Made by a program: the position numbers and the translations under genes. DNA of 64,000 nucleotides from Pseudonocardia kunmingensis (GTDB lineage: Bacteria > Actinomycetota > Actinomycetes > Mycobacteriales > Pseudonocardiaceae), in assembly GCF_006716445.1 (NCBI RefSeq), contig NZ_VFPA01000001.1:1302001-1366000 (forward strand). The letters are read 5' to 3'. A model generated the notes under the pieces. It was given only the letters and a program-made list of their open reading frames with translations. It was not told the DNA's origin and searched no databases. Positions within the stretch are counted from its first letter, which is position 1. Each line of letters begins with the position of its first letter. Shown here piece by piece: positions 9,633 to 18,804 of the stretch.

Positions 9633-10498
9633 GGTCCTACCCCTCCTCCGGCACCGTCGGACGTCCCGACGACGAGCGCCCCATTGTGGACCAGACCCTC
9701 GGCGAGGTCCTCGGCGAGCCCCGCCTCGATGGTGTCGTCCCCCGGCTCGCCCAGGATCTCCTCCCCCGGCGGCACGGCGGGCGGCCGCACCCCGTCACGG
9801 GCGGCGCGGACGTTGACGAACGAGTAGCGGTGCACCCGGCTCGGGCCGTGCGCGAGCATCGCCTGGTCGTGCACCGGCGTGCAGTAGCCCTTGTGCTCGG
9901 CGAACCCGTACTCCGGGAACTCCGCGTCGAGCGCGACCATGATCCGGTCCCGGGTGACCTTCGCCAGCACCGACGCGGCCGCGACGCACGCGGCCACCTG
10001 GTCGCCCTTCGGCACCGCCAGCGCCGGACTGCCGAACCCGCGCACCGCGAACCCGTCGGTCAGGACGTAGCCGGGCCGGTCGCGCAACCCGGCGACGGCG
10101 CGGCGCATCCCCTCGACGTTGGCGACGTGCACGCCGCGGCGGTCGACCTCCTCGGGCGGGATGACGACCACGGCCGAGTCCTGCGCGCGGCGGGTGATCA
10201 GCGCGTAGTACTCCTCGCGGGCCGCCGGGGTGAGCAGCTTGGAGTCGGTCAGCCCCTCCAGTCGCTTGGCGTCGCCGGGACGCAGGACGCACGCGGCCAC
10301 CACCAGCGGGCCCGCGCAGGCACCCCGGCCCGCCTCGTCGACGCCCGCGACGGGGCCCAGGCCGTGCCGGTGCAGGGTGCTCTGCAGGGTCCAGCTGCCC
10401 GAGCGGCGCACCACGGCGCGGGTGGGGCGCAGTTCGGGCGGCAGGGTGGGGCGCACCGGGCGGCGCGTGCGCCTGCGGGGTACGGGTCGTGCGGCCAT
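9629..10498 (-). CDS. rnhB: Ribonuclease HII
   Basis: 289 residues, longer than typical because of a ~45-residue Arg/Pro-rich N-terminal leader and a ~35-residue C-terminal tail. The catalytic core has [20 protein letters not shown] (Asp-Glu metal pair), [10 protein letters not shown], a conserved central Asp ([11 protein letters not shown]), and [15 protein letters not shown] with the later YGFAEHKGY. It cleaves RNA in RNA-DNA hybrids and single ribonucleotides in DNA. Confidence 0.96.
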   Translation of the reverse strand: MAARPVPRRRTRRPVRPTLPPELRPTRAVVRRSGSWTLQSTLHRHGLGPVAGVDEAGRGACAGPLVVAACVLRPGDAKRLEGLTDSKLLTPAAREEYYALITRRAQDSAVVVIPPEEVDRRGVHVANVEGMRRAVAGLRDRPGYVLTDGFAVRGFGSPALAVPKGDQVAACVAAASVLAKVTRDRIMVALDAEFPEYGFAEHKGYCTPVHDQAMLAHGPSRVHRYSFVNVRAARDGVRPPAVPPGEEILGEPGDDTIEAGLAEDLAEGLVHNGALVVGTSDGAGGGVGP

Positions 10499-10537
10499 CG
10501 GGGAGCAGTGTCCGCCAGGCGTTCCGGCGGCGCGCGT

Positions 10538-11800
10538 TCAGGGGGGCGGACGCGGGAGGAACTGCGGGTCGCCCGCCGCCCGGCGCCGCCGGGCCACCGC
10601 CAGCGGGAGCGTGCCGATCATCCCGAGGGCGAGCGGGGTGCCGGCCCCGTCACCCATGCCGACGGCCGTGGACTGCGGGTCGTCCGCCTCGATCCACCCG
10701 AACCGGTCGAACGGCAGCACGACCAGCCGGGCCAGGCCGATGACGTTCTCGACGGGCACGGCGCCGTGGTCGGGCACCCGGGAGTCGGCCGAGTTGTTGC
10801 GGCTGTCGCCCATCATCCACAGGTGCCCCTCGGGGACCGTGACGGGCCCGAACGGCGCCTGCTTGGGCGGTCCGGCCTCGGGGAGGTAGTAGACGTAGGG
10901 CTCGTCGAGCGGTTCGCCGTCCACCATCACCTGGCCGCGCGCGTCGCAGCACTGCACGGTCTGGCCGCCGACCGCGATGATCCGCTTGACGAAGTCCTTC
11001 TCGCTCGGCGGGGCGAGCCCGATCAGGGACCCGAACAGCTGCAGGCCCCGCGTCACCGCGTTGCTCGGCTCCTCGACGTCGATCTCGCTGCTCCAGCTGT
11101 CCGGGCCGCGGAAGACCACGACGTCGCCCGGGGCGGGGTCGGTGAACCGGTAGGTGATCTTGTCGACGAGCACGCGGTCGTTGTTGCAGCCGGTGCAGCC
11201 GTGCAGCGTGGTCTCCATCGACCCGGACGGGATCACGTAGACCTTCGCGAGGAACGTCTGGATCAGGAACGTGAGCACCAGCGCCGTGACGATCAGGATC
11301 GGCAGTTCTTTCCAGAACGTCGGGCGCCGCCGCCGGCCGGGGCGGACCTTGCGGCCGCTCGCCTCCACCTGCTCGCGGTACTCCGACGCGGGCCGGCCCT
11401 GCGGGGACGCGCCCGCCCGCCTGCGGTGCCGGCCCGGGGCCTCGGGAGACTCCGCGGCCGCGCCGCCCAGCAGGTCCCCGTGCACGACCGTGGGCTCGTC
11501 GTCGGCGGGGTCGGGCGGGCCGGCGCGCCGCGCGGGGGGCACGTTCCCACCGGGACGGACACCGGGCGCGCCGTTCGGACCGGCGGGCGCGGGCATGCCG
11601 CCCGTGGGCCGCCCGTTGCCTGCCGGACCGGGCGGATTCCCGTTCGGGACGCCGGGCCGCGGGACCGGGCGTCCCGGGGGCGGGACGTCCGGCGGCGCGA
11701 TCGGCCGCTGACCGGGCGGTTGCGGGTGGTGACCCGGCTCCGGCGCGAGCCGCGGGCGCGCCCGACGGTCGTCGGGGAGCTCGGGGAGGGCCACGCCCAC
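10538..11800 (-). CDS. lepB: Signal peptidase I
   Basis: 420 residues: a long disordered Pro/Gly/Arg-rich cytoplasmic N-terminus (about residues 1-165), one transmembrane segment (LPILIVTALVLTFLIQTFLA), then the S26 domain with nucleophile Ser in YVIPSGSMETTL, general-base Lys in KDFVKRIIAVGGQ, and the C-terminal box MMGDSRNNSADSR. A second hydrophobic stretch (GAGTPLALGMIGTLPLAVA) lies near the C-terminus. It removes signal peptides from exported preproteins. The GTG at 11800 is used here; later starts inside the disordered region cannot be excluded. Gene order rplS-lepB-rnhB is conserved. Confidence 0.95.
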   Translation of the reverse strand: MGVALPELPDDRRARPRLAPEPGHHPQPPGQRPIAPPDVPPPGRPVPRPGVPNGNPPGPAGNGRPTGGMPAPAGPNGAPGVRPGGNVPPARRAGPPDPADDEPTVVHGDLLGGAAAESPEAPGRHRRRAGASPQGRPASEYREQVEASGRKVRPGRRRRPTFWKELPILIVTALVLTFLIQTFLAKVYVIPSGSMETTLHGCTGCNNDRVLVDKITYRFTDPAPGDVVVFRGPDSWSSEIDVEEPSNAVTRGLQLFGSLIGLAPPSEKDFVKRIIAVGGQTVQCCDARGQVMVDGEPLDEPYVYYLPEAGPPKQAPFGPVTVPEGHLWMMGDSRNNSADSRVPDHGAVPVENVIGLARLVVLPFDRFGWIEADDPQSTAVGMGDGAGTPLALGMIGTLPLAVARRRRAAGDPQFLPRPPP

Positions 11801-11827
11801 GAGGCTACGGCAACCGCGGTGAGGCGG

Positions 11828-12187
11828 TCAGGACGCGGACGGGGTCTCGCGCTTCTCCTTGATCTTCGCGGCCTTGCCGCGCAGCTCACGGAGGTAGTAG
11901 AGCTTGGCGCGGCGCACGTCGCCGCGGGTGAACAGCTCGATCTTGTCGATGTTCGGGGAGTGCACCGGGAAGGTGCGCTCGACGCCGACACCGAACGAGA
12001 TCTTGCGGACGGTGAAGGTCTCGCGGGCCCCGGCCCCCTGGCGCCGGATGACGACGCCCTGGAAGACCTGGATGCGGGAGCGGTTGCCCTCGATGACCTT
12101 CACGTGCACCTTGAGCGTGTCACCCGGGCGGAAGGCGGGGATGTCGGAGCGCAGCAGCTGTGCGTCCAGGGCGTCCAGGGTGTTCAT
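11828..12187 (-). CDS. rplS: 50S ribosomal protein L19
   Basis: 119 residues: [20 protein letters not shown] at the start, then [20 protein letters not shown] and the L19 signature [20 protein letters not shown]. It is 136 bases downstream of trmD, in a gap that shows no gene, and just upstream of lepB. Confidence 0.98.
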   Translation of the reverse strand: MNTLDALDAQLLRSDIPAFRPGDTLKVHVKVIEGNRSRIQVFQGVVIRRQGAGARETFTVRKISFGVGVERTFPVHSPNIDKIELFTRGDVRRAKLYYLRELRGKAAKIKEKRETPSAS

Positions 12188-12323
12188 CGCGAAGATCCGT
12201 CCTCGGTCCGTGTGGCGGTCGTGCAGGGGCGCCGTTCGCAGTCGAGCACGGGGGCGCCGGGCAGGCCCGCGTCGGGCGCGGGCAACCAGTCCATAGTGCC
12301 AGACGCCCGGCGGGCGGGTGAAA

Positions 12324-13085
12324 TCACCCGTCCCCCGAGCCCTCCAGGCTCGCCAGGAACGCCCGGTCGGCCTTGTCGAGGGCGCGCTCGGGCAGGGCGG
12401 CGAGCAGGTCGGGCCGTCGCTGCGCCGTGCGCTCCAGCGCGCGGTCGCGGCGCCACCGGGCGATCGCCGCGTGGTTGCCGCTGCGCAGCACCTCCGGGAC
12501 GGCGAGACCGCGCCACGTCTCGGGCCGGGTGTAGGCCGGGCCCTCCAGGAGCCCGTCGGAGAACGAGTCCTGCTCCGCCGACGCCGGGTTGCCGAGCACG
12601 CCGGGCAGCAGCCGCACCACGGCCTCCACCATCACGAGCACCGCGGCCTCGCCGCCGACGAGCACGTAGTCGCCGATGCTCACCTCGTCGACGGGCAGGC
12701 CGCGACCGCGCGCGTCGTCGACGACGCGCTGGTCGATGCCCTCGTAGCGGCCGCACGCGAACAGCAGCCGCTCCGCTCCGGCCCACTCCTGTGCGGTGGC
12801 CTGGGTGAACGGCCGCCCCGCGGGCGTCGGGACGACGATCCGCGGCGTCCGCGCGTCCCGGGCGAGCACCGCGTCGAGGGCCTCCCCCCAGACCTGCGGG
12901 CGCATCACCATGCCGGGCCCGCCGCCGTAGGGCGCGTCGTCGACGGCCTGGTGCACGTCGTGCGTCCAGTCGCGCAGGTCGTGCACGTCCAGGTCGACCA
13001 GCCCGGCCGCGATCGCCCGCCCCAGCAGCGCCTCGCGCAGCGGGGCCAGGTAGCCGGGGAAGATCGTGATGACGTCGATCCGCAC
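12324..13085 (-). CDS. trmD: tRNA (guanine37-N1)-methyltransferase
   Basis: 253 residues from the GTG at 13085, giving the standard beginning [20 protein letters not shown]; an in-frame ATG 42 bases upstream adds an unconserved leader. The SPOUT-knot motifs are present: [43 protein letters not shown], and [20 protein letters not shown]. It methylates G37 of tRNAs and prevents frameshifting. Normally it abuts rimM; here a 5.7 kb island separates them. Confidence 0.97.
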   Translation of the reverse strand: MRIDVITIFPGYLAPLREALLGRAIAAGLVDLDVHDLRDWTHDVHQAVDDAPYGGGPGMVMRPQVWGEALDAVLARDARTPRIVVPTPAGRPFTQATAQEWAGAERLLFACGRYEGIDQRVVDDARGRGLPVDEVSIGDYVLVGGEAAVLVMVEAVVRLLPGVLGNPASAEQDSFSDGLLEGPAYTRPETWRGLAVPEVLRSGNHAAIARWRRDRALERTAQRRPDLLAALPERALDKADRAFLASLEGSGDG

Positions 13086-13154
13086 GGACGGATGCTGCCA
13101 GGACGGCCGGGCGCGCGCCGCACCCACCCGATGCGGGCGCGGCGCGCGGCCCCC

Positions 13155-13727
13155 TCATCCGGCCTTGCGGTCGCGCACCAGCTGCTCCACGACCGCCCGG
13201 GCCGGTTCCAGCCGCACCCCTCGCGCGGCCAGGACGTGGTGGGCGGCCCCGCCGTCGGCGTGGATCAGCCCGAGCAGGATGTGCGCGGCGCCGATGCGGT
13301 CGTGCCGCAGGTGGACCGCCTCGCGCAGCGCGAGCTCGAGCGCCTTCTTGGCCTGGCCCTCGAAGGGGATGTGGCCGAAGAGACGACCGGGGCTCCCGCC
13401 GTGGGCGGCCCGCGTGCGGTCGAGCGCGCCCGGCCCGAACGCCTCCTCGACCTGGCGACGCACCTCGTCGAGGTCGATCCCGATCGCGGACAGCGCATCG
13501 GCGTCGAGCGCCGGGGCCGAGCCGGGGCGGAGCCGGTCGATGTCGCGCAGCACGTCGGCCTCGTCGACGCCGAGCTCGTCGAGCACGGCGAGCGCGAGGT
13601 CGTCCCGCACCGTGTAGATCGCGGCGAGCAGGTGCTCGGTGCGGATCTCGTCCGCCGCCCGCGTCCGCGCCTCTTCCTGGGCGTCGACGACGACCTTGCG
13701 GGCCTCGCCGGTGAACCGTTCGAACAT
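13155..13727 (-). CDS. Clp N-terminal (double Clp-N repeat) domain protein
   Basis: 190 residues. Two Clp-N repeats are visible: MFERFTGEARKVVVDAQEEA with TEHLLAAIYTVRDDLALAVL, and PFEGQAKKALELALREAVHL with GAAHILLGLIHADGGAAHHV. There is no AAA+ ATPase module, so it is a stand-alone Clp-N protein, perhaps an adaptor or decoy for ClpC substrate recognition (inference). It begins 10 bases after the small HTH gene and is almost certainly in its operon; this HTH plus Clp-N pair is common in actinobacteria. Confidence 0.9.
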   Translation of the reverse strand: MFERFTGEARKVVVDAQEEARTRAADEIRTEHLLAAIYTVRDDLALAVLDELGVDEADVLRDIDRLRPGSAPALDADALSAIGIDLDEVRRQVEEAFGPGALDRTRAAHGGSPGRLFGHIPFEGQAKKALELALREAVHLRHDRIGAAHILLGLIHADGGAAHHVLAARGVRLEPARAVVEQLVRDRKAG

Positions 13728-13737
13728 CTCGTTCCCC

Positions 13738-13953
13738 TCAGAACCCGTACCGGCGGTACTTCTTGTGCACGGCCTGTCGGCTCACGTGCAGTGCGTCCGC
13801 GATCTGCTGCCAGGACCAGCCCTGGGACCGCGCGTTCGAGACCTGCAGCTCCTCCAGCGACTCCAGCAGTCCCCGCAGGGACGCCACCGCCGCCAACCCG
13901 ACGGCCGGGTCCCTGCTGGACGCCGCCGCCGCGACCTTCGTGGCATCGCTCAT
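13738..13953 (-). CDS. Small helix-turn-helix regulator of the Clp-N operon
   Basis: 71 residues. The C-terminal half is a helix-turn-helix: GWSWQQIADALHVSRQAVHK followed by KYRRYGF at the very end. The N-terminus is Ala/Ser-rich. The ATG at 13953 lies only six bases after a good -10, so the mRNA is likely leaderless. Two palindromes TGTCAAC-N4-GTTGACA overlap its promoter, suggesting autorepression. Cotranscribed with the Clp-N gene. Confidence 0.85.
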   Translation of the reverse strand: MSDATKVAAAASSRDPAVGLAAVASLRGLLESLEELQVSNARSQGWSWQQIADALHVSRQAVHKKYRRYGF

Positions 13954-14000
13954 GCCGTCAACCTACGTTGACAGACCGCCTCTGTCAACCTTAGTTGACA
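13954..14000 (-). promoter_or_regulatory. Leaderless promoter with two operators for the HTH/Clp-N operon
   Basis: On the minus strand: -35 TTGACA (13983-13988), 17-base spacer, -10 TAGGTT (13960-13965), then six bases GACGGC and the ATG at 13953, so transcription should start at or next to the start codon. One palindrome GTCAAC-CTAC-GTTGAC (13957-13972) covers the -10, a second TGTCAAC-CTTA-GTTGACA (13983-14000) covers the -35; their centres are 27 bases apart. This geometry fits repression by a dimeric HTH protein. Confidence 0.75.
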
Positions 14001-14091
14001 CCGCGGCTCGCTGCGCCGAACGGCCGTTGCCCGTCCGCCGGTTCAGCGGTGCACTGGACCGCCTGCCACCCGTCCACCGCCGAGGACCACC

Positions 14092-17000
14092 GTGCCCGCA
14101 CCGAACGCCACCCGCGCGACCCGTCGCCGGACCCCGTCCGGCACCGGCCGCGCGCGCCTGGTGCTCCGCTGCCTCGGCGAGGCGAGCGCCACCCTCGACG
14201 GGCGGACGGTGCCGGAGCTCACCGCGCCGCGCATGCAGCGCCTGCTCGCGCGGGTGGCGCTCGCCCGGGACGCGGGTGTGCCCCGCGACCGGCTGGCGGG
14301 CGAGCTCTGGCCGGACTCGACCGCGGCCCAGGCCCGGACCAACCTGCGCAAGCTGCTCCACGACCTCCGCCGCGCCCTCCCCGCACCCGGCGAGGTCGTC
14401 GACGCAGGCGCGCGCACGGTGCGCTGGTGCGGCGGGGCCGCGTGGCTCGACGTCGTGGCGTTCACCGACGCCGCCACCGGCGGGGACCCTGCGGGCGCGG
14501 CGCGCTGCTACGGCGGTGACCTGTTGCCGGCGTGCGACGACGAGTGGGTGGTCGCCGAGCGGGAGCGGCTGCGCCTGCTCGCCGTCGAGGCGCTGGCCGG
14601 GCTCGCGGTCCACGCCGACGCCGAGCACCGCGACACCGACGTCGTGGCGTACGCGCGCCGGCTGCTCGGGATCGATGCCCTGCACGAGCCCACCTGCCGG
14701 TTGCTGATGCGCACGCTGGCCCGGCGCGGCGAGCGGAGCGAGGCCCTGCGCGTGTACGAACGCCTCGCCGAGCGGCTGGCCCGCGACCTGGGCGTCACCC
14801 CCGAGCCCGCGACCACCGCGGTCGCCGCACGACTCCGCGCGACGGGCCCGACGGGTCCCGCCGGACCCGAGCTGGTCGGCCAGGCGGCCGAGTGGCGGGC
14901 GGCCCGCGCGGCGTGGCGCGCCGCCTCCGGGGGCCGGGCCCACCTCCTGCTGGTCACCGGGGAGGCGGGCATCGGCAAGTCGCGCCTCGTCGAGGAGCTG
15001 GCCCGGCGCACGGCCGCGGACGGGCACGCCGTGGCAGGCGGCCGGGCCTACGAGGCGGCGGGCCGACCACCGTGGGGACCGGTGGTCGACTGGCTGCGGT
15101 CCGAGCCCGTGCGGGCCGGCCTCGACGCCCTCGGCGACGCCTGGCTCGCCGAGCTCGCGCGGCTGCTGCCCGAGCTCCGGCTGGCGCACCCGCAGCTGCC
15201 GGACGGGCCGCCGGCCACCGACGTCGGCCGCCGCCACCACCTGCTCGACGCCGTCCGCCGCGGCCTCCTCGCGACGGGCCGCCCGCTGCTGCTCGTCGTG
15301 GACGACCTGCAGTGGTGCGACACCGACACGGTCGAGCTGTGCGGCTACCTCGTCCGCAGCGCGCCGTCGGCTCCCCTGCTGGTGGCGGGCACGGCCCGCG
15401 ACGACGACGCCGCGGGCGAGCGGGCGGTGGCGCGCCTGCGCCGCCACCTCGCCCCGGCGGGCGCCGTCACGACGATCCCCCTCGGGCCCCTCGACGCCGC
15501 CGCGACGGCCGCGATGGCGGCCCAGGTCGGCCCGGGCCTGCACCCCGATGCCGCGGCCCGGCTGTGGCGGGAGACCGAGGGCAACCCGCTGTTCGTCCTC
15601 GAGGCCGTGCGGGCGGGGTTCGGCGCGGGCACGGGCGGGCGCGTCGCGCTGACGCCCACCGTGCACGCCGTGATCAGCGCCCGCCTCGACCGCCTCTCGC
15701 CGGGAGCCCGGGCGCTCGCCGAGGTCGCAGCGACGATCGGCCGCGAGTTCACCCCGGCGGTCCTCGCCACCGCCGCCGGGCGCCCCGAGGACGAGCTGAC
15801 CGAGGACCTCGACGAGCTCTGGCAGCACCACGTCATCCGCGAACGCGGTCCGGCGTTCGACTTCAGCCACGACCGGCTGCGCGAGGTCGCCGTGGAACTG
15901 ATCAGCCCCGCGCGCAGGCGTCGGCTGCACCGCCGGGTCGCCGAGGCCGTCGAGGTGCACCACGCGGCCGATCTCGACCCGGTCAGCGCCCGCCTCGCCG
16001 TCCACTGGACCAGCGCGGGGCTCGCCTCCCGCGCCGTCGCGGCCTACGAGCGGGCCGCCCGCCACGCCCACCGCGTCTTCGCCCTCGACGACTGCATCGC
16101 CCTGCTGGAGCGCGCGGTGGCGCTGCTCGACGAGTCGGCGCGCGGTGCGGGGCGCGACGAGGTGGAGCTGAGGTTGCGCTCGGCGCTCGGGGTGCCGCTG
16201 GTCGCGCGCCGCGGCTACGGCGCGCCCGAGGCCCTGCACTGCTTCGAGCGTGCGCTCACCCTGCACCGCAAGCTCGGGCGCCGCCCCAGCGCGGCCGTGC
16301 TGCGCGGCCTCGCGCTGCACGCCGTGGCCACCCTCTCGTTCGACCGGGCGGAGGAGATGGGCAGGGAGCTGGTCGCCACGGCCGGGACCGAGCCGACCGC
16401 GCGCACCGAGGGCGAGTACGTGCTGGGGGTCAGCGCGTTCTGGCGGGGCGGGTTCGCGGCCGCGGAGCACCACCTGCGCGCCGCCATCGGCTCCTACCGC
16501 ATCGAGGACGCCCCGCTGCACGTCGCGCTCCACGGCCAGGACCCGCTGGGGGTGTGCTCGTCCCGCCTGGCCCTCACGCAGCTCTTCCGCGGCAGGCCCG
16601 CCGACGCCGCGGCGTCGATGCGCGAGGCGCTGCGGGTGGCCGCGGAGCTCGACGACCCGATGACCACGGGATACGTCCGTGCCTTCGACGCGATCCTGGT
16701 CGCGCTCGAGCCCGGGGATCGGGACCTGCGCGCCGCGGTCGACGCCCTGGACACCGCCACGCACGCCGTGAACATCGGGTACTTCGCGATCGTCGCCCGG
16801 TTCCTGCGGGGGTGGTGCGACGTCCTCGACGGCGACCTCGACGGCGTCGACGTGATCCGCGGGGCCACCGACCAGCTCCGGCAGGACCAGCCGCTGCACC
16901 TGACCCTCGGGCTCAGCCTGCTGGCCCGCGCCCACCTGCGCGCCGGCGACCCGCGCGCCGGGCTCGCGGTCGTCGACGAGGCCGTGCACCGCACCACCGC

Positions 17001-17187
17001 GAGTGACCAGCGCTACCTGCTCGCCGAGCTCCTGCGCATCGACGCGGAGCTGCGGGCGGCCGCAGGCGACCGGGCCGGGGCGCGGGTCAGCGCCCGCTCC
17101 GCGGTCGACGAGGCCGTCCGCGCGGACGCGCCGTGGCTCCGCGACCGCGCCGCCGCGACCGCGGCCCGGCTGAGCGGGACAGCGTGA
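14092..17187 (+). CDS. SARP/BTAD-type AAA ATPase transcriptional regulator
   Basis: 1031 residues from a GTG. Order: Arg-rich leader; OmpR-like winged helix (about 22-115, including ARTNLRKLLHDLRRALPAPG); bacterial transcriptional activation domain (about 120-245, with LLGIDALHEPTCRLLMRTLA and ALRVYERLAERLARDLGVTP); AAA/NB-ARC-like ATPase with Walker A VTGEAGIGKSRLVEEL and Walker B LLLVVDDLQWCD; then a TPR-like helical C-terminal half. Family members sense a signal through the TPR/ATPase part and activate nearby genes. It stands 97 bases before the FAD oxidase on the same strand and probably regulates it; the small-molecule trigger is unknown. Confidence 0.87.
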   Translation: MPAPNATRATRRRTPSGTGRARLVLRCLGEASATLDGRTVPELTAPRMQRLLARVALARDAGVPRDRLAGELWPDSTAAQARTNLRKLLHDLRRALPAPGEVVDAGARTVRWCGGAAWLDVVAFTDAATGGDPAGAARCYGGDLLPACDDEWVVAERERLRLLAVEALAGLAVHADAEHRDTDVVAYARRLLGIDALHEPTCRLLMRTLARRGERSEALRVYERLAERLARDLGVTPEPATTAVAARLRATGPTGPAGPELVGQAAEWRAARAAWRAASGGRAHLLLVTGEAGIGKSRLVEELARRTAADGHAVAGGRAYEAAGRPPWGPVVDWLRSEPVRAGLDALGDAWLAELARLLPELRLAHPQLPDGPPATDVGRRHHLLDAVRRGLLATGRPLLLVVDDLQWCDTDTVELCGYLVRSAPSAPLLVAGTARDDDAAGERAVARLRRHLAPAGAVTTIPLGPLDAAATAAMAAQVGPGLHPDAAARLWRETEGNPLFVLEAVRAGFGAGTGGRVALTPTVHAVISARLDRLSPGARALAEVAATIGREFTPAVLATAAGRPEDELTEDLDELWQHHVIRERGPAFDFSHDRLREVAVELISPARRRRLHRRVAEAVEVHHAADLDPVSARLAVHWTSAGLASRAVAAYERAARHAHRVFALDDCIALLERAVALLDESARGAGRDEVELRLRSALGVPLVARRGYGAPEALHCFERALTLHRKLGRRPSAAVLRGLALHAVATLSFDRAEEMGRELVATAGTEPTARTEGEYVLGVSAFWRGGFAAAEHHLRAAIGSYRIEDAPLHVALHGQDPLGVCSSRLALTQLFRGRPADAAASMREALRVAAELDDPMTTGYVRAFDAILVALEPGDRDLRAAVDALDTATHAVNIGYFAIVARFLRGWCDVLDGDLDGVDVIRGATDQLRQDQPLHLTLGLSLLARAHLRAGDPRAGLAVVDEAVHRTTASDQRYLLAELLRIDAELRAAAGDRAGARVSARSAVDEAVRADAPWLRDRAAATAARLSGTA

Positions 17188-17229
17188 TCGGGACGGCGTG
17201 ATCGGGAACGCTGCGTGATCGGGAACGCT
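17182..17229. repeat. 17-bp tandem repeat at a gene end
   Basis: GCGTGATCGGGAACGCT occurs twice in tandem (17196-17212, 17213-17229), preceded by a 14-base shorter version GCGTGATCGGGACG (17182-17195) that contains the TGA stop of the upstream regulator gene. A further partial GCGGGAACGC follows. It could be slippage-generated, or direct-repeat operator sites in front of the FAD oxidase. Confidence 0.8.
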
Positions 17230-17284
17230 GCGGGAACGCCCCGTCCGGCATGGTCTCGCCTCCACCAGGACCGCAGGAGGGGAC

Positions 17285-18655
17285 ATGACCACCATCGCCG
17301 AGCTGCGCGAGCAGGTGCGCGGGCCCGTCATCGAGCCGGGCGACGACGGCTACGACGAGCACCGCCGCGTCCACAACGGCATCCACGACCGGCGTCCCGC
17401 GCTCATCGTCCGCGCCGCGGCGACCGCGGACGCCGCCGCGACCGTCGACTACGCCCGCGATGCGGGCCTCGATCTCGCGGTGCGGGGCGGCGGGCACAGC
17501 GCTCCGGGGTTCGGCACGTGCGACGGCGGCGTCGTGCTCGACCTGTCGCTGATCAACAACGTGTTCGTCGACCCCGTGCGGAAGACCGCTCGGACCGGGG
17601 GCGGCGCCACGTGGGGCGACTTCAACCACGCCACCCACGCCTTCGGCCTCGCCACCACCGGGGGCATCATCTCGACCACCGGCGTGAGCGGCCTGACGCT
17701 GGGCGGCGGGGTCGGGTACCTCGCCCGCGGCTGCGGGCTGTCGTGCGACAACCTCGTGAGCGCCGAGGTGGTCACCGCGGACGGCCGCATCGTCGTCGCG
17801 AGCGAGCACGAGAACGAGGACCTGCTCTGGGCCCTGCGCGGCGGCGGGGGCAACTTCGGCGTGGTGACGTCGATGGAGCTCGCCCTGCACGACGTCGCGA
17901 CGATCTACGGCGGTCCCATGCTGTTCGAGGTCGAGGACGCGCCGGCCGTGATGCGCGCCTACGACGAGTACATCCAGGAAGCGCCCGAGCAGCTCGGGGC
18001 GTTCTTCGGCTGGCAGATGGCCCCACCGCTGCCGTTCATCCCGCAGGACCGGCACGGGGACATGTTCTGCGTGGTGGTCACCTGCTGGAGCGGGCGGCCG
18101 GAGCAGGGCGAGCAGGCGATCAAGCCGTTCCGCGACGCGGCCCGGGTCAAGGCCGAGCACGTCGGCCCGATGCCCTACCCCGCCCTCAACTCGGCCTTCG
18201 ACGGGCTGTTCTACAAGGGGATGCGGCAGTACTGGAAGGCCGACTTCGTGCGCGATCTGCCGGACGAGGCCGTCGCCGCGCACGTCGAGCACGGGCCGCC
18301 GACGCCGAGCCTCACCTCGACGATGCACCTGTACTCGATCAACGGGGCGCCGTCGCGGGTCGGTCCGGAGGAGACGGCGTTCGGGCACCGCGACGCGCGG
18401 TACGTGATGGTCATCGGCGCGTTCTACGACACCCCGGCCGAGGACGAGGGCGCCATCCGGTGGGCGCGGGACTACTACGACGCGGTCCACCCCTACGCGG
18501 GCACGGAAGGGGGGTACGTCAACATGCTGTCGGAGGACGAGGGCCGCGTGCCGCAGAACTACGGGCGGAACTACGACCGGTTGCGGCGGGTCAAGGCCAC
18601 CTACGACCCGGACAACCTCTTCCACCTCAACCAGAACATCGAGCCGATGGCGTGA
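17285..18655 (+). CDS. BBE-family FAD-linked oxidase (bicovalent flavin)
   Basis: 456 residues, PCMH-type FAD domain followed by a berberine-bridge (BBE) C-terminus. RGGGHSAPGFG carries the His that links FAD covalently, and YLARGCGLSCDNLVSAEVVT carries the Cys of the second link; LRGGGGNFGVVTSMEL is the third FAD motif, and the C-terminal NLFHLNQNIEP is typical. Such enzymes oxidise alcohols, sugars or secondary metabolites. No signal peptide. RBS CAGGAGGGGAC lies just upstream of ATG 17285. Likely target of the adjacent SARP/BTAD regulator; no other biosynthetic gene is next to it, so the substrate is unknown. Confidence 0.9.
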   Translation: MTTIAELREQVRGPVIEPGDDGYDEHRRVHNGIHDRRPALIVRAAATADAAATVDYARDAGLDLAVRGGGHSAPGFGTCDGGVVLDLSLINNVFVDPVRKTARTGGGATWGDFNHATHAFGLATTGGIISTTGVSGLTLGGGVGYLARGCGLSCDNLVSAEVVTADGRIVVASEHENEDLLWALRGGGGNFGVVTSMELALHDVATIYGGPMLFEVEDAPAVMRAYDEYIQEAPEQLGAFFGWQMAPPLPFIPQDRHGDMFCVVVTCWSGRPEQGEQAIKPFRDAARVKAEHVGPMPYPALNSAFDGLFYKGMRQYWKADFVRDLPDEAVAAHVEHGPPTPSLTSTMHLYSINGAPSRVGPEETAFGHRDARYVMVIGAFYDTPAEDEGAIRWARDYYDAVHPYAGTEGGYVNMLSEDEGRVPQNYGRNYDRLRRVKATYDPDNLFHLNQNIEPMA

Positions 18656-18699
18656 TCGATCCCGGGATCCCGTCCAGCAGCCACGGCGTCTGACGGACG

Positions 18700-18770
18700 C
18701 TCCCACACCGACATCTGCACTCACACACCGACCGCAGTCGATGTGCCAGCACCGAAATCGGTGTGCGACC
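18700..18770. repeat. Nested double palindrome, copy A
   Basis: Degenerate copy of a four-arm element: two forward CTCnCACACCGAC-type arms followed by two reverse arms (CAGTCGATGTG and AAATCGGTGTGCGA). It lies between the ends of the convergent FAD oxidase and rimM genes and, with copy B 35 bases away, may serve as a bidirectional terminator. Confidence 0.75.
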
Positions 18771-18804
18771 GCGTCGAGGCGGCGCCGGCCGCGGCGAGCG
18801 GCAG

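Noticed and set aside
12184..13158. 324-codon frame overlapping trmD on the same strand
   Set aside because: Frame-shifted shadow of trmD without any domain.
13963..17331. 1122-codon open frame on the minus strand
   Set aside because: Antisense shadow of the SARP/BTAD regulator, Arg/Gly/Ala-rich with no family similarity.
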